A stretch of DNA of 36,661 nt, from positions 1 to 36,661 of the forward strand of contig NZ_JAEKIA010000017.1 of NCBI RefSeq assembly GCF_016405145.1, written 5' to 3'. Source of the DNA: Schaalia cardiffensis. GTDB lineage: Bacteria; Actinomycetota; Actinomycetes; Actinomycetales; Actinomycetaceae. A model generated the notes under the pieces. The model was not told where the DNA came from and made no database searches. It was given only the letters and a program-made list of their open reading frames with translations. Position numbers and translations under genes: made by a program. Shown piece by piece: positions 1 to 7,486 of this stretch (positions are counted from its first letter, which is position 1; each line of letters opens with the position of its first letter).

Positions 1-83
1 ACTGAACACCCGGAGAGCATTGCGAGGCCGGAGAGGGCCAAGACGAGCGCAAGCACCCGGGCAGCATGGGATGAGCGTGTCAT
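1..83 (-). CDS. Lipoprotein, N-terminal fragment (runs off the window)
   Basis: The first 27 codons of a leftward gene are visible, starting at the ATG at 83-81. They encode a short basic N-terminus (M-T-R-S-S-H-A-A-R), a hydrophobic stretch rich in Leu, Val and Ala, and then L-S-G-C-S. That is a type II signal peptide with a lipobox, the Cys at residue 26 being the expected lipidation site. The product should be exported and anchored to the outer face of the membrane. Nothing of the mature domain is inside the window, so its function cannot be named. No clear ribosome binding site precedes the ATG. It is divergent from the SatD-family gene 500 bp away. Confidence 0.7.
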   Translation of the reverse strand, partial: MTRSSHAARVLALVLALSGLAMLSGCS

Positions 84-584
84 CTTTACACGCTAAAGCA
101 GCCACCAGAGAAACTCCACCACTTGCCACAAGCTGTGGACAGAGTGGACAGAAACGAAAACCTGGACTCTTACGCAGGAGCACTGAGCATGCTCCTGATC
201 CGCGAGAGACCCCGAAGGCACAAAGAAACAAGATGATCACCGTCCGCTGTCCTCGACGCAGATGCCGCCGGGTCCGCCTTGCTCCACCTACCCGATCAGC
301 GCGGTAGTACCTCGACTCCTCGAAGAATGCCGCGAAGAGCGAGCTTGGTTGTCAGCGGGGCTCCACCTCAGGGTCAAGGCGCATGCATGTTGGGAACTGG
401 GGTTTCCCACAGTGGGGAAGAGATGGTCAATGCGGGCGATCCTCGTCAAAAGGGGTTTCGAGAACACGCAGGAGATTAGCTGTGACACTTCAGAGCAAGT
501 AATTAAGTGTAGAACCTTAATTGATTGGAGTTTAGCTGCTATCCTTAATTCAGGGCGTATTGCCCCTGAGAAAAGGAGAAACAG
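84..584. other. Divergent intergenic region without a convincing gene
   Basis: About 500 bp between the lipoprotein start and the SatD-family gene. Short open frames here overlap in several phases and lack good start signals. I see two small hairpins: GGAGCA/TGCTCC at 177-195 with a 7-nt loop, and TGGGAA/TTCCCA at 391-409 with a 7-nt loop. Near 133-149 there are two 9-mers (CTGTCCACA and CTGTCCACT on the minus strand) resembling DnaA boxes. The last 85 bp are AT-rich and hold the promoter of the rightward gene. No known RNA family was recognised. Confidence 0.4.
501..550 (+). promoter_or_regulatory. Promoter with inverted repeat AATTAAG-N8-CTTAATT upstream of the SatD-family gene
   Basis: An exact 7-bp inverted repeat lies at 501-507 and 516-522, and a third copy of CTTAATT lies at 544-550. 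A plausible promoter is TTGATT at 521-526 with CTTAAT at 544-549 (17-bp spacer), so the repeats overlap both the -35 and the -10. The inferred leader is about 30 nt and contains the ribosome binding site AAAGGAGAA at 572-580. The arrangement suggests an operator, possibly bound by the helix-turn-helix of the gene itself. That is inference. Confidence 0.45.
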
Positions 585-1187
585 GTGTTCGTTCTGACGA
601 TTGACCAACGCCGCTCTCGGGCGGACGAGGATCGTGTTCCGCTCCTCCTCGCTCAACTCGCGCCGATTCCAGTCGCCAGTCCCTTCGTCCGAACGGCCGG
701 CGACGAAGTCCAGGGGGTCATCACCGATCCAGAAGGAGTCGTAGTGATCATTGACAAGCTCCTCCGATCAGGCAAATGGAGGTGCGGGATCGGCGCCGGA
801 GCAGGGGAACTCTTCTTCGCTAAGGACGCCCCCGATTCTCGTTCAGGCCGGGGTGATGCCTTCGTCCTCGCTCGGGAAGCACTCGAAAGCGTGAAGAATT
901 CGCGCCATTCGATCGCGCTGCGCTCACGCGTCGAAGAGCCCGCCTCTGGGGGGGAAGCGCTCATTCACCTCATGGAAGCGCTTTCCGCTTCCCGCACTCG
1001 TCGCCAGTGGGAGATCATCGAGGCCGTCGAAGCTCGGGAAACGATGAGCGAGGCGGCGCAATACCTCGGCGTCAGTCCCTCCGCCGTTTCCCAGGTCTAC
1101 GCACAGTCCGCCCGTCGTGAACAGCGCGCCTGCTACGGTCTGCTCCGTAGGCTGTTGTCGCAGTGTGATCCGAAGGGAAATGGATGA
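585..1187 (+). CDS. SatD-family protein with C-terminal helix-turn-helix
   Basis: A 200-aa protein starting at GTG 585, 4 nt after a strong AAAGGAGAA. It matches the SatD-family pattern: an N-terminal beta strand with an acidic residue (D7), a G-D-E loop at 39-41 (T-A-G-D-E-V-Q-G), a glycine-rich strand W-R-C-G-I-G-A-G near 67-74, the segment G-D-A-F-V-L-A-R-E-A near 89-98, and a C-terminal HTH around 148-180 (S-E-A-A-Q-Y-L-G-V-S-P-S-A-V-S-Q). SatD is poorly characterised; it was named in a streptococcal acid-tolerance operon. The stop overlaps the next start (ATGA), so the two genes are translationally coupled. The D7/GDE pair resembles the two metal-binding acids of GGDEF/cyclase folds. That link is my inference, as is a regulatory role for the HTH. 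Confidence 0.75.
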   Translation: MFVLTIDQRRSRADEDRVPLLLAQLAPIPVASPFVRTAGDEVQGVITDPEGVVVIIDKLLRSGKWRCGIGAGAGELFFAKDAPDSRSGRGDAFVLAREALESVKNSRHSIALRSRVEEPASGGEALIHLMEALSASRTRRQWEIIEAVEARETMSEAAQYLGVSPSAVSQVYAQSARREQRACYGLLRRLLSQCDPKGNG

Positions 1188-1606
1188 ACGAGTCGCCATC
1201 GATTCTTCTTGCGCTCGCCGATGCCGCGATCGTCCTCGCCGCCGTCCTCATCGGATGGGCGGTCACCGTCCTCGTCCTGAAGGGTGCGAAACTTCCCGAG
1301 GCGACGGTGAAGCCCAAAGAGGACGAGGACGAGTTCATCCTTGAAACGCCCGAACCGAAGGCTGAGGTGCCTCGTGGTGGAACGCTCGTCGGCCTGCTCG
1401 AACGTGCCGCGGTCGCGACCTGTGTCGTCGCCGGGCATGTTGAACTCATCGCCGTCGTCGTCGCAGTCAAGGGTCTCGGACGTTTCGCAGAGCTGCGTGA
1501 CGATCCGGCCTTCGCCGAGCGCTTCCTCATTGGCACCCTCACCTCGATGCTGTCCGCAGTGTGGGTCGCGCTTTTCGGAGTGTGGGCCATTGACTTCTGG
1601 CTGTGA
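1184..1606 (+). CDS. DUF3307-like small membrane protein
   Basis: A 140-aa protein overlapping the SatD-family stop by 4 bp (ATGA), with GAAGGGAAA just upstream. It has an N-terminal membrane segment (about 8-33), a charged cytoplasmic-looking linker rich in Glu, Asp and Lys (about 37-62), and two more hydrophobic segments (about 67-95 and 113-138). The second half follows the C-terminal pattern of DUF3307 membrane proteins: G-x-L-V-G-L-L-E-R, a hydrophobic stretch, V-K-G-L-G-R-F, then E-R-F-L-I-G-T-L. SatD and DUF3307 genes are often neighbours, which supports both calls. It is about half the length of full DUF3307 proteins, the N-terminal part being absent or unrecognisable. Its role is unknown; coupling suggests that it works with the SatD protein. 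Confidence 0.65.
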   Translation: MNESPSILLALADAAIVLAAVLIGWAVTVLVLKGAKLPEATVKPKEDEDEFILETPEPKAEVPRGGTLVGLLERAAVATCVVAGHVELIAVVVAVKGLGRFAELRDDPAFAERFLIGTLTSMLSAVWVALFGVWAIDFWL

Positions 1607-1669
1607 AAACTGCCGGGCTTCATTGGCAGGGGGATGGGTTGGCTGCGGCCTTGAGTGTGAACTCCTCGC

Positions 1670-2926
1670 TCAGACACTCCACAAGGTCGATATCGGCATC
1701 GCCCAGAGGCGCTCCCCCATGGGCAGGATCTGCTTGCCCGCGTGCAAAACAATGCCAGCCTGGAACTGATCTTCGATCTGTTCGCGTAGGAATGACAGTC
1801 CTTTGAAGTCCTTCTGAGAGATCGACATTGCCGCTTTTACTTCGATGCCGATGATGCTTTGCTGTCGGTCTTCGAGGATGAGGTCCACTTCCTGCCCAGT
1901 TGAAGTCCGGAAGTGACTGAGAGTGAACGTCTTCGTGGACCAAGTCCGCTGTTTGAGGAGTTCCGTTGCGACGAAGGATTCCATGAGGCCACCGCAGAGC
2001 GAACTGAGGGTCTGAGATTCGAGGGCCCGAGAGTCAACACCTGCGAGAACGGCGGCGAGACCAGGGTCTTGAGCGAAGACCTTCGGTTTAGAAATGGCTC
2101 GTCTTCTAAGGTTGCGTCCCCATGCGGGCAGGGCATCGATAAGGAAGACCGATTTGAGAGCTTCCAAGTAGGAAGGCAGGGAACGTTCCGGGCGGTCGAG
2201 CTCGCGCGCCACATGCGCGGCGACAAACTCACTTGTGCCGCTTCGTGCAATGAGGTTCAACAGTTTCGTCAGTCGGTCAGGGTGCTGAATGCCGAACAGT
2301 TCGGATGCGTCTTTTGAGAGGACCCTCTCCGTGTATGCGTCGATCCAGCGTTCCTGACGGCGACGGCTTGTGTTGAGGATTTCGGGGAACGCTGAAGTGG
2401 TGAGCAGCGTGAAGTATTCAGATCGTGAAAGGTGGGGAACCTCAGGGAGACTGCTGGTGTTTGTCAGATTCCAGGCGAATCGTGCGAAGTCTTCTACGAA
2501 ACTGAGGCGCTCACCTTGGCTGAAGCCTCGCAGGTAGAGAGTTTCAGCTCGTCCTGCGAGGCTCTCTTCCGCGCCTTTCAAAGTGGAGAGATTCGAGGAG
2601 CCGGTAATGATGAAGCGGCCGGGGCGTCGATCTTCTTCGAGCGCCCCTTTGATGGCTCGGAAGAGTTCAGGTGCGCGTTGGATCTCGTCGATGGCGAGAG
2701 TTCCCAAGGGGTATTGGCGCACGAAGGCATCTGGGTCGCCCTGCGCTGCGGCGAGGGTTGCTGAGTCGTCGAGGTTCACGGCTCGAGCTGGGCGGTTCTT
2801 AATGAGTTCTGAGACGAGAGTTGTCTTGCCGACTTGGCGTGCTCCAGACACAGTGAGAACGGGAGTGTCGGAGAGGATCTCTTGTGCTAAATCCGCTGAA
2901 TTACGCCGAATAATCGATTTTCCCAT
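1670..2926 (-). CDS. AAA-family ATPase with C-terminal DUF4143 domain
   Basis: A 418-aa protein if started at ATG 2926; in-frame ATGs at 2947 and 3004 would add 7 or 26 residues. The N-terminal AAA_14 domain has Walker A G-A-R-Q-V-G-K-T-T at 28-36 and Walker B L-A-I-D-E-I-Q with D80-E81. The C-terminal DUF4143 part carries E-V-D at about 346-348 and I-E-V-K at about 361-364, a pattern like the PD-(D/E)XK nuclease fold. These ATPases are widespread and often mobile, and their function is not established. Start 2926 is preferred because TACACT lies 6 nt upstream and no ribosome binding site is seen, which suggests a leaderless mRNA. Longer starts would run into the upstream 22-bp repeats, which encode repeated L-Q-N-R-N by chance. 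It converges on the DUF3307-like gene, 63 bp away. Confidence 0.85.
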   Translation of the reverse strand: MGKSIIRRNSADLAQEILSDTPVLTVSGARQVGKTTLVSELIKNRPARAVNLDDSATLAAAQGDPDAFVRQYPLGTLAIDEIQRAPELFRAIKGALEEDRRPGRFIITGSSNLSTLKGAEESLAGRAETLYLRGFSQGERLSFVEDFARFAWNLTNTSSLPEVPHLSRSEYFTLLTTSAFPEILNTSRRRQERWIDAYTERVLSKDASELFGIQHPDRLTKLLNLIARSGTSEFVAAHVARELDRPERSLPSYLEALKSVFLIDALPAWGRNLRRRAISKPKVFAQDPGLAAVLAGVDSRALESQTLSSLCGGLMESFVATELLKQRTWSTKTFTLSHFRTSTGQEVDLILEDRQQSIIGIEVKAAMSISQKDFKGLSFLREQIEDQFQAGIVLHAGKQILPMGERLWAMPISTLWSV

Positions 2927-2932
2927 AGGAGT

Positions 2933-2961
2933 AGTGTAGTTGCCCATTGCGGTTCTGCAAG
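2933..2961 (-). promoter_or_regulatory. Putative leaderless promoter of the DUF4143 ATPase
   Basis: On the minus strand TACACT (2938-2933) is followed by 6 nt and then ATG 2926, the spacing expected when transcription starts at the first base of the start codon. A weak -35 (TTGCAG, 2960-2955) falls inside the first of the 22-bp repeats, so a protein bound to the repeats would overlap the promoter. Confidence 0.45.
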
Positions 2962-3057
2962 ATGTTTGCTGCGGTTCTACAAGCCTTTTGTTGCGGTTCT
3001 GCAATGCTTACGTTGCGGTTCTGCAAGACTTTCGTTGCGGTTCTGCAAGGGCTGTGG
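2948..3057. repeat. Five tandem 22-bp repeats between divergent genes
   Basis: Five head-to-tail units start at 2948, 2970, 2992, 3014 and 3036. The conserved core is TTGCGGTTCTGCAA, with one substitution in copy 2 (CTACAA); the remaining 8 bp vary. The core is a short dyad, TTGC-N6-GCAA. The array lies between the start of the DUF4143 ATPase and the promoter of the nucleoside hydrolase. The 22-bp period is about two helical turns, so all units face the same side of DNA. This looks like an iteron or operator array. There are no spacers, so it is not CRISPR. Confidence 0.8.
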
Positions 3058-3065
3058 GTCCGAGC

Positions 3066-3094
3066 TGTACGCCCTCGGGCACCCTTCGTATAGT
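3066..3094 (+). promoter_or_regulatory. Candidate promoter of the nucleoside hydrolase gene
   Basis: TATAGT at 3089-3094 is a good -10, with a weak -35-like TGTACG 17 bp upstream at 3066-3071. It lies just beyond the last 22-bp repeat and 34 bp before the start codon. Confidence 0.4.
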
Positions 3095-3127
3095 GTCGAA
3101 TTCCCAGTTCCAAGAAAGGATCATGCG

Positions 3128-4084
3128 ATGGCGAAGCGTCCCCTGTATTTCGATTGCGACCCGGGCGTCGACGACGCGCTCGCACTGGCGTACTTGCTGA
3201 ACTCGTCGGAAGTGTCTCTGGTCGGCATCGGTACGATCTGCGGGAACGTGGACGTCGAACACACGACAGAGAATGCGTTGCGCCTTCTCGCCCTCGCAGG
3301 CAGGCAGGACGTACCGGTCGCGATGGGGGAGCGCTGCTACTTGACTCGCGAGTACACGCATCGCGCGGTGCAGGTCCACGGCGCCAACGGCATTGGGGAC
3401 GTCGAACTGCCCCCAAGCGACCTCGCGCCCACGGGAGAATCGGCCGCTGAGATGATCCTGCGCCTCTCCGACGAGTACGAGGGCGAGCTTGAGATCTGCG
3501 CTGTCGGCCCGCTGACGAATCTGGCCCGCGCCCTCGACCTCGATCCGAGTCTGCCGCAGCGGGTGAAGCAGGTCGTCGTCATGGGCGGGGCTGCCCTCGT
3601 GCCGGGAAACGTCAGCCCCGTGGCGGAGGCGAACATTTTCTGCGACCCGGAGGCTGCGAGCGCAGTCGTGCGCGCACCCTGGGACGTGACTTTGGTCGGC
3701 CTAGACGTCACCCTTGAGAATGTCATGGAGGAGTCACACCGCGAACAGCTCCTTGCTTCGGATCAGCCACTCGTGGGAGCTCTGGGGCGGATCCTCGACG
3801 TGTACTACGACTTCTATCAGCCCCAGTTCGGGCGGCGCTGTTCGCCATTGCATGATCCTCTTGCCGCAGCGATCGCCGTCGGCACTGTGAAGGTCGTCGA
3901 TTCTCCGTGGGTGAATGTCATTGTCGATGACACGGAGGGGCCGGGGCGCGGGCAAACGATCGCAGACCTGCGGGGCCAGAGGCTTGGGCCCGTTGAACAG
4001 GAGGGCGCTCATGCTCGGATGGTCCTGAAGACAGATCGCCCCTTCGCGGATCAGCTCGTTGCGAGGATCCTGGGACGTGAATAG
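3128..4084 (+). CDS. Inosine-uridine preferring nucleoside hydrolase family protein
   Basis: A 318-aa protein. ATG 3128 is chosen because AAGAAAGGA lies 7 nt upstream and the product starts right at the family motif; the open frame extends further upstream only through the repeats. The N-terminal D-C-D-P-G-V-D-D-A (D9, D11, D15, D16) is the calcium- and ribose-binding signature. V-V-M-G-G-A-A, N-I-F-C-D-P-E-A-A and the late S-P-L-H-D-P-L-A-A (conserved His-Asp) also fit. Members hydrolyse the N-glycosidic bond of ribonucleosides to free base and ribose, in purine/pyrimidine salvage in the cytoplasm. Substrate preference cannot be read from sequence. It is transcribed alone. Confidence 0.9.
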   Translation: MAKRPLYFDCDPGVDDALALAYLLNSSEVSLVGIGTICGNVDVEHTTENALRLLALAGRQDVPVAMGERCYLTREYTHRAVQVHGANGIGDVELPPSDLAPTGESAAEMILRLSDEYEGELEICAVGPLTNLARALDLDPSLPQRVKQVVVMGGAALVPGNVSPVAEANIFCDPEAASAVVRAPWDVTLVGLDVTLENVMEESHREQLLASDQPLVGALGRILDVYYDFYQPQFGRRCSPLHDPLAAAIAVGTVKVVDSPWVNVIVDDTEGPGRGQTIADLRGQRLGPVEQEGAHARMVLKTDRPFADQLVARILGRE

Positions 4085-4236
4085 GGGCTGCAGGGGAGAA
4101 ATAGGGGTCGTGGAGGAAGAAAGAAAATAGGAAAGCGGTGAAGACCTGCGCTGAGTCTGAGAGATGCACGGGGCCGAGGCGCGTCTCTCGGTGATGCTGA
4201 GTGCGACTGCGATGCCGGTGAGCAGCAGCTTCGCAG

Positions 4237-4788
4237 GTGGGCGAAGCTCTTGGCGCCAAGTCAGCGGTCTGTGAAGCGGTATTCCGCAGAGATATTGTGA
4301 GTGAGAAGGGTTTCTTCATTCGTCCTTCCGAGCTCTTCGTCAATGTCCGTGCGAGGGCGCCTCACAATGAGAACCTCAACGAGACCCTATCGATGGTGTT
4401 TGCGAACATTGAGCGATCCTCATATGGGAGCAGAGCGGAGAAGGACATGAAGGGCCTTTTCGCCGACGTTGACGTTAATTCGCCCAAGCTCGGCAACACT
4501 GTTGCTCAAAGAAACCTCAAGCTCGTGAGGATCTTGGACGCGATCGGGGACATGGACTTGTCCTACAGGGAGTCGACGATCGATGCTTTCGGTGACGCCT
4601 ACGAGTATCTGATGACGATGTATGCCTCGAGCGCAGGCAAATCAGGTGGTGAGTTCTTTACGCCACAAGAGGTCAGCGAGGTTCTTGCGCGCATCGCTTT
4701 GGATGGGCGCGAATCGATTGGGCGGGTCTATGAAACTTCCATGACATGCCGGATACAAACGCGCGCGAGCTATGATTTAGCTGCCTGA
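4237..4788 (+). pseudogene. hsdM: Type I restriction-modification methyltransferase (HsdM) fragment
   Basis: An open frame of 183 codons whose middle (about 4285-4735) matches the segment of HsdM before the catalytic core: G-F-F-I-R-P-S-E-L-F, N-L-N-E-T-L-S-M-V-F, L-F-A-D-V-D-V-N-S-P-K-L-G-N-T, A-F-G-D-A-Y-E-Y-L-M-T-M-Y-A, and G-K-S-G-G-E-F-F-T-P-Q-E-V-S. The AdoMet-binding D-P-A-C-G-S-G that should follow V-Y is missing: after V-Y-E the sequence turns unrelated and stops. The N-terminus is also cut. No hsdS or hsdR is present. It is therefore an inactive remnant of a type I R-M system, with a deletion junction near 4735. The 150 bp before it contain no gene. Confidence 0.8.
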
Positions 4789-4832
4789 TTGGTTCACATT
4801 TGGGTTAACTGCACGAAGGGAATGAGAGGTCA

Positions 4833-6602
4833 ATGAAGACGTGCTCTGTCGATGGCTGTAATGAGCCGGGTGCTTTTTCTACGAGGTCCAGGCCGACTTG
4901 GTGCCTCGAGCATTTGAGAGAGATTTATGTCGCTGGGGGCTTGACTCTCATCTCGGAGTTCACAAAGCCTTCGGACTATCTGCTTACGAGATGTAATCAG
5001 TGTGGCTTCGAGGGGCACTACAAGTTTGAGTACGTTCTCGACCGCAATCGTATCGGCGAGAAGGTTTGCAAGGCTTGTTATTGGCGTGCATGGGCGAAGA
5101 GTGCTCGTTCCATGTCCGGTGCGTCCGATCATCCTGTTGATGTTTCAGCGGTGCGTGATCATGCTGAACAGCACGGTTACACATATCTTCGACCGTTGAC
5201 AGATCCCAGTTTAGAAAATGATCCCCATGCAACGCGATGTAATTCTTGCGGAAGGGTCGAAGCCCAAAGATGCGGAGACATTGGTTGGGGATGCATGTGC
5301 CGACGAAATCCGAAAACAGCCACCGCCGGAACGAAGAAGAAACCTGGGGTAAACCTGCTCAAGAACTCCAAAAATGAAAGAGTCACGTGGTGGGATCACA
5401 CTAGAAATGATGAGTCGCTTTGGGAGAAAGCGAAAGTTCGATCATATTTCGAGGCATGGTGGGTATGCCCGGAAGGTCACTCCTTCAAAGCCCGAGTCCT
5501 TGATGTTACAAACCCTTATGATCCCTGTCCAGAATGCCGTGAGAAATCTCGGCAAGAGTGGCAAGAAGAGCGCGCCTCATACGAAGGGAAGACTATTGCT
5601 GATATCCTAGAACTGCTTAAAGCGTTGGATGGAGATATTCTTCCGCAAGACGTTTTAGTAACCGATCATGCGTGGGGTTCTGGTTACAGGTTTCGCTGCT
5701 AAAAGGGGCACCGTAACGCTCGTCAGTCGCTCAGCTGGTTATTAGGCGGATGCTCGGCTTGTAAAGCTGAAGAAACAAAGAAGAAGTTGCTGCAGGAAGC
5801 CAAGGAAGAACCGACGTTTAGTCGACTGACCCCTGAGATTAGTAGTCAGTGGCATCCGACGAAGAATAGAAAGTTACAGCTCGCAACGATTTCCCCGAAT
5901 TCCCGTCGTGTCGTGTGGTGGAAAGATCCTATTTGTGGGCATGAGTTTCAGGCAACGTCACGCGAACGTGATAAATATGAACGTTGGCGGTGCCCGTTAT
6001 GCCATACCATTCTTGACTCTCTTGCGTGCCACTACCCAGAGATCGCTGAGGAATGGTCACCCGAGAATTCGGTATCGCCTTGGGTCATAAGGCCGAATTC
6101 AACGTTGCTGACCGAAGTTCCCTCTTGGCGGTGTAGGAGTAATCCTGACCACATGTGGCAGGCGATGCCAAGTGTTCGAATTAATGGTGGACAGTGCCCA
6201 CAATGCCGAAACTTCGGCAAATCTCAGATTGAATTGGAGTATGTATCGGCTGCCAAGAAACGCTGGGGTAATGCAAGTTCGGGGCAACGTATCCGCTCCG
6301 ACAGATTCCGCAATCACGCTTCGTGGGCAGTCGACGTGCTAGTTGGGCTTCCAGATGGGCGGAGACTGATTATCGAATACGACGGCAGTTACTGACATAG
6401 TGACAAAGCAGATATAGACCGCGAGAAGAGCCTCGATTTGCTTGATCAGGGTTACTGGGTTGTGCGTATACGAGAATCACTACTCCCTTCTCTGGAGATC
6501 GATAGTAACCGCTATTCTGAGGTAACGGTTTACCCCAATGCGCAAGATCCCGAGGAGATCCTTCAACGTATTGCTGGCTTGCTTGACGATGCTGCAAACT
6601 AA
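4833..6602 (+). pseudogene. Zinc-ribbon/treble-clef protein with C-terminal Vsr-like nuclease domain, broken by two stops
   Basis: A single 590-codon frame with internal stops TAA 5700-5702 and TGA 6393-6395 before the natural TAA 6600-6602. It begins with a Cys/His cluster (C4, C9, C23, H26), then several C-x2-C pairs, then DUF4379-type units with a W-x-C-x2-G-H half and a C-P-x-C half. The first stop falls inside one such unit (C-stop-K-G-H), where a C-x2-G-H residue is expected. The C-terminus (S-Q-I-E-L-E-Y, then V-D-V-L-V-G-L, I-I-E-Y-D-G-S-Y-stop-H) resembles small Vsr-like endonucleases. There Y-D-G-x-Y-W-H is usual, so the TGA replaces a Trp codon. Both breaks look like single-base nonsense mutations. 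Base composition is clearly less GC-rich than in flanking genes, pointing to transfer. Such proteins occur in phage and defence loci; no function is established. Confidence 0.75.
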
Positions 6603-7420
6603 GGGGAAATAGGGACGACCTGCATGCTGCCGTCACGGAATTGGAAGGTCACTGTGTCGCCGGTGCTGACGGTGCCTTTGTCGAGCAAAGCTACGCATAG
6701 GTAGGGGCTGAAGGTCAGCTGGTCGACGTCGAGTTTAGCGGGTTCCTGTTGGTAGTAGCGGTAGGCGGCGAGCCGGTTGTGTTTGTTTTTGATCGCGGCC
6801 ACCACAGCGGCGCGCTTAGCCAACAAGGCTTGATGCTGTTGGTGGGCGGCGTTGAATGTCTTCTCGTATGCCTGTTGGTCCTGGGCAACGCGTGCGTTGG
6901 GGGAGATCAGTGATTCGAGCTTCTTCGCTACCTGGTCGATCTGAGCGATCAGTCCGGCAGCTTCAACTTCGAGGTCGCTGGTATCGAGCACGTAGAGCAC
7001 AGCGTGGTTGACCGTGGTATCGGCTGGTGAGTCGAAGTGGAGGCGGATCGTCTCGACGAACATGTCCTTGAGGCGCTTATCGTAGATGTGTCCGGTGGCG
7101 CACTTGATGTCGCCCGTATATTTGTGGCCGCAGCGTCAGATGACCTTTTCGTATTTGCTGCCTGCACGCCAGGTTTTTGAGCCGAAGAAGTGCCTGTACT
7201 GACCGTATTCGAAGGTCGATGAGAAAGGTCGGGTGCGGCGCTGGGTTCGCTGATTCGCGGTGCCTTTGGCTAGTTCTGCTTGGACGAAGTCCCACACTGC
7301 TGGGCTGATGATTGCTTTGAGGCTGGCAGTGACGTAGCACTGAGGCACCTCGCCTTGGTTGATGACCTGCTTCTTTGTCAGGAAGTCAGCAACGTAAGAC
7401 TTTTGCAGGGGGAGCAGATG
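6599..7420 (-). pseudogene. Large serine recombinase, C-terminal remnant
   Basis: Reading leftward from about 7420, one frame gives L-Q-K-S-Y-V-A-D-F-L-T-K-K, V-P-Q-C-Y-V, A-I-I-S-P-A-V-W-D, F-F-G-S-K-T-W, an in-frame TGA at 7138-7136, then R-C-G-H-K-Y, K-C-A-T-G-H-I, a coiled-coil region and F-S-P-Y-L-x4-L-L-D with F-R-D-G-S near the end. This is the recombinase domain, zinc ribbon, coiled coil and C-terminal strand order of large serine recombinases. The catalytic resolvase domain is absent. The first zinc-ribbon Cys pair is degraded (Y-G-Q-Y-R before H-F-F-G-S) and the stop replaces the Trp of W-R-C. The gene is dead. Its 3' end overlaps that of the zinc-ribbon pseudogene by 4 bp in convergent orientation. 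Confidence 0.75.
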
Positions 7421-7486
7421 TAGACCGGTAGAAACTGCCTACCACACGTAGGGGTAGTTTTTGGGTAGAGGGGGTGCTGAACGCTC

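Noticed and set aside
133-149. DnaA-box-like 9-mers as a replication origin
   Set aside because: Both differ from the consensus, and no dnaA, dnaN or AT-rich unwinding region is nearby.
262-597. Small genes in the first 600 bp
   Set aside because: Frames overlap in several phases, lack start signals and end inside the satD promoter.
2948-3057. Possible CRISPR array
   Set aside because: The repeats are head-to-tail with an 8-bp variable part and no true spacers; no cas gene is present.
6393-6395. TGA in the zinc-ribbon gene as a selenocysteine codon
   Set aside because: Homologous proteins carry Trp here (Y-D-G-x-Y-W-H), a second stop exists upstream, and no selenocysteine insertion structure is evident.
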